Of a stretch of DNA of 20,814 bases, positions 8,731-15,336 are shown piece by piece. How positions within the stretch are numbered: the first letter of the stretch is position 1; every line of letters starts with the position of its first letter. Position numbers and translations under genes: made by a program. The notes beneath the pieces are model-generated. The model was given only the letters and a program-made list of their open reading frames with translations, did no database searches and was not told the origin of the DNA. The stretch is taken from positions 1 to 20,814 of the forward strand of contig LIAZ01000006.1 of the NCBI GenBank assembly GCA_001438985.1, given 5' to 3'. The DNA is from Acidimicrobium sp. BACL17 MAG-120823-bin42. Lineage in GTDB: Bacteria > Actinomycetota > Acidimicrobiia > Acidimicrobiales > Ilumatobacteraceae.

Positions 8731-9680
8731 TCAAGCACTCTGCGCATTGCGTCAGGGATATCGCTTGGCCCACTGACCGTCGTAAAACGTGCGCCAACCG
8801 CATCTGCAAACACTCGCGCTTCGGCGTCGTCATCACACGGAGCGATCACCACGAGTTCATCTAATGATCGAGCAGCAGCACGAGTGTCGCCGTCAACTGT
8901 TGCTCGACAGTCAGACAGCAACACCGTGATTTTCCGAGCAGCGCGCGAACGACCAAGTTGCTCGCGCGAAGCATGCAATGCTCCAGCCAAGTCGGTTGTT
9001 CCAAAGCCCCGAAGCGCCAACACGGTATTCACTACTTCATCGCCTGTTCGGTGCACGTCTTGCGACTTGGCTGCGATGACATCTTTGCCAAACACCAGCA
9101 CGCTGTAATCGGCAGGCTCACGGGCGGCAATCGAGGCTGCAGCCATTGCCGAATTGGCAAGAGGCTTGCCACCCATTGATCCACTGCGATCCACCACCAA
9201 ACTCAATGCTGTTCCCGGACGCAACCAACCCCGCACACGTAATTCATCGGCATCAATTACCCCTGTTGCACGCAACTCGTTGAGTGCATCGAGGCTTGCG
9301 TCAATATCAATGTCACCTGCATCGGGTTGATACTTGCGCAACGCCATCTTTCCGATACCGCGGGGCCGCGGTTTTCCTGATTGTGCAAGATCGATCAAGA
9401 TACGTCCAGCAAGCCTGCGAGCAAGTTCGCGCAACGATGGATCAGTTGCAGCCGTCAAATCGGCAAGCATCGACAAGGTTTCATCTGGAGAGTTCTGTAG
9501 TGCTTCATCAAATGCAACTTCATCAAGCTCGCCCACTTCAGGAGAAATGTCTTCAAAGCCAGAGTGTTGGGCTAGTTCTTTGCGCGATGTCGTTCGCTTG
9601 CTTGCTTGTTGGGCTGCCTGTTCGGCTTGAGCACCCTCTTTTACAAGCGGGAGTTCGTTGCCCCAGTCGGGGCGCCAGCT
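8727..9680 (-). CDS. VWA-domain protein, entered by -1 frame from the MoxR gene
   Basis: This frame of 317 codons encodes a charged N-terminal region and then a von Willebrand A domain. The metal (MIDAS) residues are clear: DRSGS at about residue 164 of this segment, TTD in GFGTTDLAGAL, and the Asp in LLSDCRAT. VWA proteins of this kind work with MoxR-type ATPases in inserting metal or activating enzymes. No ATG, GTG or TTG exists in this frame near the 3' end of the MoxR gene. The first is GTG at 9536, inside what looks like coding sequence, then TTG and ATG near 9475. The frame is exactly -1 to MoxR and joins it at the slippery site 9680-9686. A fusion would be 620 residues with DRSGS at about 467. 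Restart at GTG 9536 (269 residues) or a sequence error are the alternatives. Confidence 0.85.
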   Translation of the reverse strand, partial: SWRPDWGNELPLVKEGAQAEQAAQQASKRTTSRKELAQHSGFEDISPEVGELDEVAFDEALQNSPDETLSMLADLTAATDPSLRELARRLAGRILIDLAQSGKPRPRGIGKMALRKYQPDAGDIDIDASLDALNELRATGVIDADELRVRGWLRPGTALSLVVDRSGSMGGKPLANSAMAAASIAAREPADYSVLVFGKDVIAAKSQDVHRTGDEVVNTVLALRGFGTTDLAGALHASREQLGRSRAARKITVLLSDCRATVDGDTRAAARSLDELVVIAPCDDDAEARVFADAVGARFTTVSGPSDIPDAMRRVLD

Positions 9681-10588
9681 TTTCCCGCGTCGCCGTCTTC
9701 CGGCTTTACTCCAAATACGTCGGAAAAGATTTCGGTAATTACTTCCTCTGCTGTACGCACACTGCCTTCGCGCAATCGCACACGTCCGGTGAGTGCAACA
9801 AGTGCACTGTCTAGCCCAATTGTCGGGTCGTGCACTGCTGTCTTGCGCATCGCAGCGAGACTTGTTGCAACTACCGCAGTATCTATTGCACCACGTACAG
9901 ATGAGCCAAAGCGCAAGTCGGCATGATTGCGTGTTCGTCGCACCATCTCCACCACCTGCGCAACCCAATCACTTGGCACGCTGATTGCACTGTTGCGCTG
10001 ATGAAGTTCGCGCTGAACAATTTCAATCTCGTCTTCTGCGTGTTGGTATGTCATTGCAATGCGACACACACGGTCATAGACCGCGCTTGAGATGCGTGCA
10101 GTGCCTACCGCATCAAATGGATTCATCGCAGCAACAAGACGAAAGCCAGCCGAACTCTTTACTGTGCCGAGTCGTGGAACCGTGATCTCGCCTTCGCTCA
10201 TCACAGTGATTAACACGTTGAGCGTTTCTTCGGGAATGCGATTGATTTCTTCCACATACAGCAATGACCCATCACGCAGTGCAGAAACCAACGGGCCATC
10301 GACGAACACATCGGCGCTGTAGCCATCGGTGAGCACACGAGCCGGGTCAAAGTGGCCAACTAAACGAGCAGGTGTTAATTCGGCGTTGCCCTCAACGAAT
10401 GCAAAACCCACACCCATTGCTTCTGCAACTGACCGCAAAAGTGTTGATTTTCCTGTTCCAGGAGGACCTTCGAGCAACACATGGCGACCGCCATGCAATG
10501 CTGCAACGACAAGTTCTAATTCACGCTTACGACCAACAACAGATGCAGTCGAAGCAATGAGTACGTCGCTTGCCGACGTCGCTGCCAT
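9641..10588 (-). CDS. MoxR-family AAA+ ATPase
   Basis: MoxR ATPases act as chaperones that assemble or insert metal or cofactor into enzymes, usually with a VWA partner. The 315-residue protein has Walker A GPPGTGKS at 41-48, MoxR-typical EGNAELTPARLVGHFDP, Walker B SLLYVEEINR at about 108-117, sensor 1 AMNP at 154-157, and a C-terminal lid ending in RTAEEVITEIFSDVFG. ATG 10588 lies 14 nt after the alcohol dehydrogenase stop on the same strand, so the two are very likely one operon. Codon 303 (AAA) is the end of a candidate slippery heptamer that leads into the VWA frame. The last 12 residues (AGAPTGATNSRL) look like a non-conserved tail. Confidence 0.92.
   Translation of the reverse strand: MAATSASDVLIASTASVVGRKRELELVVAALHGGRHVLLEGPPGTGKSTLLRSVAEAMGVGFAFVEGNAELTPARLVGHFDPARVLTDGYSADVFVDGPLVSALRDGSLLYVEEINRIPEETLNVLITVMSEGEITVPRLGTVKSSAGFRLVAAMNPFDAVGTARISSAVYDRVCRIAMTYQHAEDEIEIVQRELHQRNSAISVPSDWVAQVVEMVRRTRNHADLRFGSSVRGAIDTAVVATSLAAMRKTAVHDPTIGLDSALVALTGRVRLREGSVRTAEEVITEIFSDVFGVKPEDGDAGKAGAPTGATNSRL
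9660..9686 (-). promoter_or_regulatory. Candidate programmed -1 ribosomal frameshift signal
   Basis: On the minus strand, in MoxR phase, the codons GCG GGA AAA (9688-9680) contain the heptamer G_GGA_AAA, a classic X_XXY_YYZ slippery site. A 6-nt spacer GCTGGC (9674-9679) follows. Then comes GCCCC-GACT-GGGGC (9660-9673), a 5-bp all-GC stem with a 4-nt loop. A GGAAG lies 10 nt upstream of the heptamer (9697-9701), where an internal Shine-Dalgarno can stimulate bacterial -1 slippage. After slippage the next codons are AGC TGG CGC CCC in the VWA frame. Without slippage, translation ends 13 codons later at 9641. Confidence 0.6.
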
Positions 10589-10602
10589 CTCTCGTGATCT
10601 AA

Positions 10603-11715
10603 CTAGTCGAACTTGATGACGCCACGGATATTTTCACCGTCACGCATTGCCCGGTATCCCTCGTTGATGTCACCCAGTGTGTATTCCTTTGTGACAAGCC
10701 CATCGAGGTCGAGCTGGCCTTCGCGGTACAGACCCATCAACTTTGGAATATCTGAGCGAGGATTACCCGAACCGAACAACGAACCGACCAACTGCTTTTC
10801 CATCAGCGTCAAATCAAGCAAGCTCATGCCTGCACCGAACTCTGCTGCTGGGTGAATATTGGTGACTACTACACGTCCGCGTTTTGCGGTGAGTGCCATT
10901 GCTTCGTGAATGATCGCACCACTGCCAACGCCCATAGTCATGATCACCTTGTTGGCCATCGTTCCCCATGTGAGCTCCTGCAGCATCGGCAAAGCCTCTG
11001 CCATCGAATTTGCTGTATGAGTTGCACCAAACTCCATGGCTTTTTCACGCTTGAATTCGACTGGATCAATCGCGATGATGCGCTTGGCACCTGCAATCCG
11101 TGCGCCTTGAACAGCGTTTGCACCGATGCCGCCAACTCCAACAACAACAACGGTGTCGCCGGGCTTTACTTCGGCAGCGTAAACACTTGAGCCCCAACCA
11201 GTAACCACACCGCAGCCGAGTAGGCATGCGCGATCAAGTGGAACATCTTTTTCGATCTTGATGCAACTGGACTCATGAACCACGGTGTGTTCGGCAAACG
11301 TGCCCAACAAGCACATGATGCCAACGTCTTTGCCGCCCGCATGGTGACGTGACGTCTGATCACTGATTTGCTTTCCTGTTGCCATGTACGCGCCAAGGTC
11401 ACACAAGTTTTGGTGACCCGTGCTGCAACTTACGCAACGTCCACATGATGGAATGAAACCAAACACCACGTGATCGCCGGGTGCAAGCCAACTGACATTG
11501 GAACCCACCTGCTGTACGACACCGGCGCCCTCATGTCCGCCGATGATCGGCAATTCAAATGGCAAGTCACCTGTAACAAGATGCTCATCGCTATGGCACA
11601 TCCCTGATGCGGCCATTTTTACTAACACTTCATTTGGACCTGGCGCATCGAGTTCGATTTCTTCAATTGTCCATGGAGCATTCAACTCCCACAACACTGC
11701 TGCCTTCGTCTTCAC
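10603..11715 (-). CDS. NDMA-dependent (mycofactocin-type) zinc alcohol dehydrogenase
   Basis: This family oxidises alcohols with a tightly held nicotinamide cofactor. Turnover needs an external acceptor, in vivo linked to mycofactocin and in vitro replaced by N,N-dimethyl-4-nitrosoaniline. The 370-residue protein shows catalytic zinc ligands in GMCHSDEH (Cys40), GGHEGAG (His61) and LLGCGVVTGWG (Cys168). Structural zinc cysteines are 91, 94, 97 and 105, and the Rossmann motif is VGVGGIGAN at about 192-200. The start is GTG 11715, preceded by GAGGGGG and opening with VKTKAAVLWEL, the usual N-terminus. A longer frame to 11787 is not family-like. It heads a minus-strand operon with MoxR and VWA and is divergent from mftA across 121 bp. 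Confidence 0.92.
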   Translation of the reverse strand: MKTKAAVLWELNAPWTIEEIELDAPGPNEVLVKMAASGMCHSDEHLVTGDLPFELPIIGGHEGAGVVQQVGSNVSWLAPGDHVVFGFIPSCGRCVSCSTGHQNLCDLGAYMATGKQISDQTSRHHAGGKDVGIMCLLGTFAEHTVVHESSCIKIEKDVPLDRACLLGCGVVTGWGSSVYAAEVKPGDTVVVVGVGGIGANAVQGARIAGAKRIIAIDPVEFKREKAMEFGATHTANSMAEALPMLQELTWGTMANKVIMTMGVGSGAIIHEAMALTAKRGRVVVTNIHPAAEFGAGMSLLDLTLMEKQLVGSLFGSGNPRSDIPKLMGLYREGQLDLDGLVTKEYTLGDINEGYRAMRDGENIRGVIKFD

Positions 11716-11786
11716 CCTGACCCCCTCATTCGGAAAGCGTGGCGCACCCTGCGCCAGCAAGTAACTAGTCCTATTGTTGCCCAGCA

Positions 11787-11832
11787 CCCCACGTTGACGC
11801 TACCCCGAGGGCCCCACCTGAGTACTGTGGGG
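11787..11832. promoter_or_regulatory. Repeated CCCCAC boxes in the divergent mft / dehydrogenase promoter region
   Basis: The 121-bp gap between the dehydrogenase start and mftA holds CCCCAC at 11787-11792 and 11812-11817. The inverted copy GTGGGG is at 11827-11832, just before the mftA ATG. The last two form a perfect 6-bp inverted repeat around 9 nt that contain AGTACT. A TTGACG (11794-11799) could be a -35 box, but no -10 sits at normal spacing. TACTGT (11823-11828) could be a -10 for a leaderless mftA mRNA. A shared operator for both operons is inferred. Confidence 0.4.
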
Positions 11833-11836
11833 AGTG

Positions 11837-11986
11837 ATGGACACCACAGCACCTCTTACCGTTGACTCTGCTCAGGCCCAAACTGCAGGCCACAACAGCG
11901 ATTCCTCGGCTCCTCAAACCCCACACATCGTTGAAGAACTCCTCGTTGAGGAAATTTCGATCGACGGCATGTGCGGCGTCTACTAA
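11837..11986 (+). CDS. mftA: Mycofactocin precursor peptide MftA
   Basis: This 49-residue ribosomal peptide is the precursor of the redox cofactor mycofactocin. The C-terminus reads ISIDGMCGVY, carrying the IDGMCGVY core that defines the family. MftC oxidatively decarboxylates the last Tyr and crosslinks it to the Val. MftE then releases the Val-Tyr-derived unit. The N-terminal leader is rich in Thr, Ser, Ala and Gln, followed by acidic residues (HIVEELLVEE) where MftB is expected to bind. ATG 11837 is taken; GTG 11834 is also in frame. GGGGAG lies only 2 nt upstream, so a leaderless start is as likely as a Shine-Dalgarno one. mftB begins 17 nt after the stop. Confidence 0.96.
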   Translation: MDTTAPLTVDSAQAQTAGHNSDSSAPQTPHIVEELLVEEISIDGMCGVY

Positions 11987-12003
11987 CCAGCAGTTACCTC
12001 ACT

Positions 12004-12273
12004 ATGTCGGTCACTCTGGAGTCAGCGTGTGAGTTGCACCCCCAAGTTGCGATTCGCCCCGAACCCTTTGGTGCTCTTGCCTATCACTACGGCAATCGCA
12101 AACTTGTTTTCTTGAAACATCCCGACGTTGTCGCCGTGCTTCAAGATGTTGCGTCATACGACTCTGTAGCCGACACCCTTCGCGCTCATCATGTTGCCCC
12201 CGAACGTTGGGATGCATTCATTAGCGCGCTCAGTTCACTCGAAACATCGGAGATCCTTCGTGTCCGTCAGTAA
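12004..12273 (+). CDS. mftB: Mycofactocin peptide chaperone MftB
   Basis: MftB is a small PqqD-like RiPP recognition element that binds the MftA leader and presents it to the radical SAM enzyme MftC. This protein has 89 residues. It shows the family pattern of an N-terminal beta-rich part (LHPQVAIRPEPFGALAYHY, then RKLVFLKHPDVVAVLQD) followed by a helical part. ATG 12004 gives the usual N-terminus. An earlier in-frame start at 11971 would overlap mftA and add nothing conserved. The 3' end overlaps mftC by 14 nt, which points to coupled translation. Confidence 0.92.
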   Translation: MSVTLESACELHPQVAIRPEPFGALAYHYGNRKLVFLKHPDVVAVLQDVASYDSVADTLRAHHVAPERWDAFISALSSLETSEILRVRQ

Positions 12274-13381
12274 CCTCACCACGCAACTCAAAGGTGGGCT
12301 CGATGCTCCGATCTGTTTGACCTGGGAACTTACCTACGCATGCAACTTGCAATGCATTCACTGTTTGTCAAGTAGCGGACGTCGCGACCCGCGTGAACTC
12401 GACACTGCACAAGTGAAAAACGTGCTCGATCAACTTCGTGACTTGCAGGTGTTCTACATCAACATCGGAGGTGGCGAACCGATGATCCGCAAAGACTTCT
12501 TCGAAATCCTCGAACACGCCGAACACAACAATATTGGAGTCAAGTTTTCGACAAATGGCACGTACATCACTGCAGACAACGCTCGTCGTCTTGCAACAAT
12601 GAACTACCTCGATATTCAGATCAGTATGGATGGTGCAGATCGCGCAACCAACGACGCGGTGCGTGGTGAAGGTTCATTTGACACATCAGTTGCTGCAATG
12701 AACTTTTTGCGTGATGCAAACTTTGGCCCATTCAAAATTTCAGTTGTCATGACGCGTCACAATGTGAGTCAACTGGATGACTTTAAAAAACTCGCAGACA
12801 GCTATGGTGCGCAACTACGAATCACCCGACTACGTCCTGCAGGTCGTGGCGCAGATACATGGAATGAGTTACATCCCACTCAAGCCCAGCAACGCGAAAT
12901 TTATGATTGGCTTATTGCGCACGGCGACAACGTGCTAACCGGAGATTCGTTCTTTCATCTCAATGCATTTGGTGAATCGCTCCCAGGATTGAATCTGTGC
13001 GGCGCTGGACGCGTGGTGTGTCTGATCGATCCGATTGGCGATGTATATGCCTGCCCGTTTGTGATTCATGACCAATTCAAGGCTGGTTCCGTACTTGATG
13101 ATGGCGGCTTCGCACATGTATGGCGCGAAAGCGACCTCTTCCTTTCGCTTCGCGAACCAGAATCGGCAGGCGCATGCACGTCATGTGGAAATTACGATTC
13201 GTGCCAGGGCGGCTGCATGGCTGCCAAATTCTTTACCGGACTGCCTCTTGATGGACCCGACCCCGAATGTGTCATTGGAGCGGGTGAATCACTCCTCAAG
13301 AGTGCAACCGTGACACTCATTCCAAAGCCAAGCATGAATCACTCGCGTAAGGTTTCAATTACCACCGGGGGGCACGCGTAA
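12260..13381 (+). CDS. mftC: Mycofactocin radical SAM maturase MftC
   Basis: MftC uses S-adenosylmethionine and an Fe-S cluster to decarboxylate the MftA C-terminal tyrosine and form a C-C bond to the valine. The 373-residue protein has the radical SAM motif CNLQCIHC (Cys28, Cys32, Cys35), NIGGGEPMIRKDF, and a C-terminal SPASM region. That region has cysteines in LCGAGRVVCLIDPIGDVYACPF (first part), CTSCGNYDSCQGGC and DPEC for auxiliary clusters. GTG 12260 is preferred, with GGAG 7 nt upstream and a normal N-terminus. An ATG at 12191 would overlap mftB far more. Its TAA shares one base with the next ATG (TAATG at 13379-13383). Confidence 0.95.
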   Translation: MSVSNLTTQLKGGLDAPICLTWELTYACNLQCIHCLSSSGRRDPRELDTAQVKNVLDQLRDLQVFYINIGGGEPMIRKDFFEILEHAEHNNIGVKFSTNGTYITADNARRLATMNYLDIQISMDGADRATNDAVRGEGSFDTSVAAMNFLRDANFGPFKISVVMTRHNVSQLDDFKKLADSYGAQLRITRLRPAGRGADTWNELHPTQAQQREIYDWLIAHGDNVLTGDSFFHLNAFGESLPGLNLCGAGRVVCLIDPIGDVYACPFVIHDQFKAGSVLDDGGFAHVWRESDLFLSLREPESAGACTSCGNYDSCQGGCMAAKFFTGLPLDGPDPECVIGAGESLLKSATVTLIPKPSMNHSRKVSITTGGHA

Positions 13382-14019
13382 TGGATTTTTCACTGAATGG
13401 AGTTGAACCGCTGTACGTCGCGGGAGCGCTGATCGTGTCGTATTTTCTCGGCACATTTCCCAGTGCCCTCATTGTTGCCAAGCGTGGTGGCGTTGACGTC
13501 ACATCCGAAGGATCGCGCAACCCTGGCACATCAAACGTGGTGCGTTTGCTCGGCTGGAAATACGGACTCGTCGTCTTCGTTGCAGATGTGCTGAAGGGTT
13601 CGGCAGCAGTAGGAATCGCGTATTACCTAACACACCAGTACGGCGACAATCTCAACGTCTCTTATCTTGCTTACGCCTGTGCATATGCAGCAGTGATTGG
13701 CCATACATTCCCTCTAACCCGTGGATTTCATGGTGGTAAGGGTGTTGCGACCGGCGGCGGAACGATGTTCGTTCTGTACCCGCTAATGAGTCTTGTGTTG
13801 TGTCTTTCATGGTTTGTTTTGCGCAAACTCACCGGAAAATCTGCAATCGCATCGCTGATTATCACGATTGCTGTTCCGGTTTATGTTGTCGCAACGGTTG
13901 GTTTTGGCGAACCTGACTCGTGGCAGATACTTGCGGTACTAGGCCTCGTTGGACTCATCATCATTCGTCACCTGCCAAATATTCGCCGCATGAGTTCACA
14001 CGAAGAACTTGCTGCTTAA
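13381..14019 (+). CDS. PlsY-like glycerol-3-phosphate acyltransferase
   Basis: PlsY transfers acyl groups from acyl phosphate to glycerol-3-phosphate, the first step of phospholipid synthesis in the membrane. The 212-residue polytopic protein keeps the family motifs: SRNPGTSNVVRLLG near residue 41, VADVLKG, GHTFPLTRGFHGGKGVATGGG and RHLPNIRRM. It starts with ATG overlapping the mftC stop by one base, with GGGGGG about 10 nt upstream, so it belongs to the mft operon. Whether it is the housekeeping PlsY or a paralogue with a cofactor-related role cannot be told without the rest of the genome. Confidence 0.9.
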   Translation: MDFSLNGVEPLYVAGALIVSYFLGTFPSALIVAKRGGVDVTSEGSRNPGTSNVVRLLGWKYGLVVFVADVLKGSAAVGIAYYLTHQYGDNLNVSYLAYACAYAAVIGHTFPLTRGFHGGKGVATGGGTMFVLYPLMSLVLCLSWFVLRKLTGKSAIASLIITIAVPVYVVATVGFGEPDSWQILAVLGLVGLIIIRHLPNIRRMSSHEELAA

Positions 14020-14034
14020 ACATCTGCTCAACTG

Positions 14035-14655
14035 ATGAACATACTCTCGCTGATTAACGATTTATTTGGCGAATTAAAGCAGTTCTCTGATTCGTATTGG
14101 TTCTTCATCATCATCTTCACTATTGCAGCGCTTGATTCTGTCTTTCCTATTGTTCCGAGTGAGACCTTGGTAATCGTTGGGGGTGTAAGCGCCGGCGCCG
14201 GCGACCTGTCGCTCGCACTCGTGATGGGATCAGCATTTGGAGGTGCCTTCGTTGGTGACCACATGTCGTATTTTCTTGGTCGACGTGCAAGCCACTTCAT
14301 CACACGTCGCTATGAGCGAACAGAAAAAGGCAAACGTCGACTTGAAAGTGTGATCCATCAAATTCACGAGCGCGGCGGCTTGCTCCTGATCACGGCGCGA
14401 TTTATCCCTGGTGGTCGCACCATCCTCACCCTGTCATGCGGCATCACCCAACAGGAACGCAAGTGGTTTACCGGATGGATAATCGCGGCCGCGGCAATTT
14501 GGTCCACATATGCATCACTTCTTGGCTTCATTGGCGGAAAAACCTTTGAAGACAACCACGCACTCGCGTTTCTCTTTGCTTTTGGTCTCGCAATTAGCGT
14601 TACCGGATTGATTGAACTTGCGCGTTTCATTTTGAAAAAACGCAAGTCACAATAA
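14035..14655 (+). CDS. DedA / VTT-domain membrane protein
   Basis: DedA-family proteins are integral membrane proteins. Some move lipid carriers such as undecaprenyl phosphate, or phosphatidylethanolamine, between leaflets. This 206-residue protein shows DSVFPIVPSETLVIVGG, GAFVGDHMSYFLGRRA and the signature RFIPGGRTILTLSCG, with four or more hydrophobic spans and a basic C-terminus (KKRKSQ). It begins 15 nt after the PlsY stop, and mftE begins 3 nt after its own stop, so it is embedded in the mft operon. The transported substrate is unknown. Confidence 0.9.
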   Translation: MNILSLINDLFGELKQFSDSYWFFIIIFTIAALDSVFPIVPSETLVIVGGVSAGAGDLSLALVMGSAFGGAFVGDHMSYFLGRRASHFITRRYERTEKGKRRLESVIHQIHERGGLLLITARFIPGGRTILTLSCGITQQERKWFTGWIIAAAAIWSTYASLLGFIGGKTFEDNHALAFLFAFGLAISVTGLIELARFILKKRKSQ

Positions 14656-14658
14656 GGC

Positions 14659-15336
14659 ATGCCCCACGCACCAACTTGGACAGAAATTTCTGACAAGACT
14701 TGCGTGCTTGTCCCCGTTGGCTCGTATGAACAGCATGGGCCACACCTTCCGTTAGATACCGACACACAGATTGCTACTTATCTGTGCTCGCGGATTTCTC
14801 TCGCCACCAAAAACATTGTTGTTGCGCCACCCATTGGCATCAGCGCAAGTGGCGAGCATGCAGGATTTCCTGGCACATTGTCTATTGGCAACGAAGCACT
14901 TGCCACGGTTGTTGTCGAACTTGTTCGCTCATGTGATTGGGCAACAGGTGTGGTGCTGGTTAATGGTCATGGCGGTAATTTTTCGGCAGTACAACGGGCT
15001 ACTGCTCAATTACATGCCGAGCAACGTCGGGTTGCAAGTTGGTGGCCACAGATCAAAAATGGCGACGCTCATGCAGGCATGACAGAAACATCCATGATGT
15101 TGGCGATCAATCCAGATGCAGTGCGTATGCCGTTAGCTGATCTTGGAAACACCAAGCACGTCTCCGAGCTTGCTCACGAGTTAATGACTGATGGAGTACG
15201 AGCAGTTAGCCCAAACGGAATTCTCGGTGATGCTCGAAATGCAACGGCCCATCATGGCCAAGTAGTGCTTGATAAATTGTTCGCCGATCTCGCACAGTTC
15301 ATCGATACATCATGTTCCAGTTGGCACGATTCATGA
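14659..15336 (+). CDS. mftE: Mycofactocin peptidase MftE (creatininase family)
   Basis: MftE is a metallopeptidase that releases the modified Val-Tyr-derived unit from MftA. The 225-residue protein has the creatininase-fold metal ligands in SYEQHGPHLPLDTDT (Glu24, His26, Asp33/35), NGHGGN at 102-107, and HAGMTETSMM (His138, Glu143). It starts 3 nt after the DedA gene and ends in an ATGA overlap with mftF (15333-15336). The mft context separates it from ordinary creatininases. The length is within the MftE range. Confidence 0.94.
   Translation: MPHAPTWTEISDKTCVLVPVGSYEQHGPHLPLDTDTQIATYLCSRISLATKNIVVAPPIGISASGEHAGFPGTLSIGNEALATVVVELVRSCDWATGVVLVNGHGGNFSAVQRATAQLHAEQRRVASWWPQIKNGDAHAGMTETSMMLAINPDAVRMPLADLGNTKHVSELAHELMTDGVRAVSPNGILGDARNATAHHGQVVLDKLFADLAQFIDTSCSSWHDS

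Noticed and set aside
9681..9968. Upstream extension of the VWA frame to 9968 as a normal N-terminus
   Set aside because: The residues there (Cys- and Arg-rich, no domain) are the shadow of the MoxR gene in another frame. The extension has no family similarity that I can see.
11716..11787. Longer N-terminus of the alcohol dehydrogenase
   Set aside because: The extra 24 residues are not family-like. The GTG at 11715 has a purine-rich ribosome site and gives the standard KTKAAVLW start.
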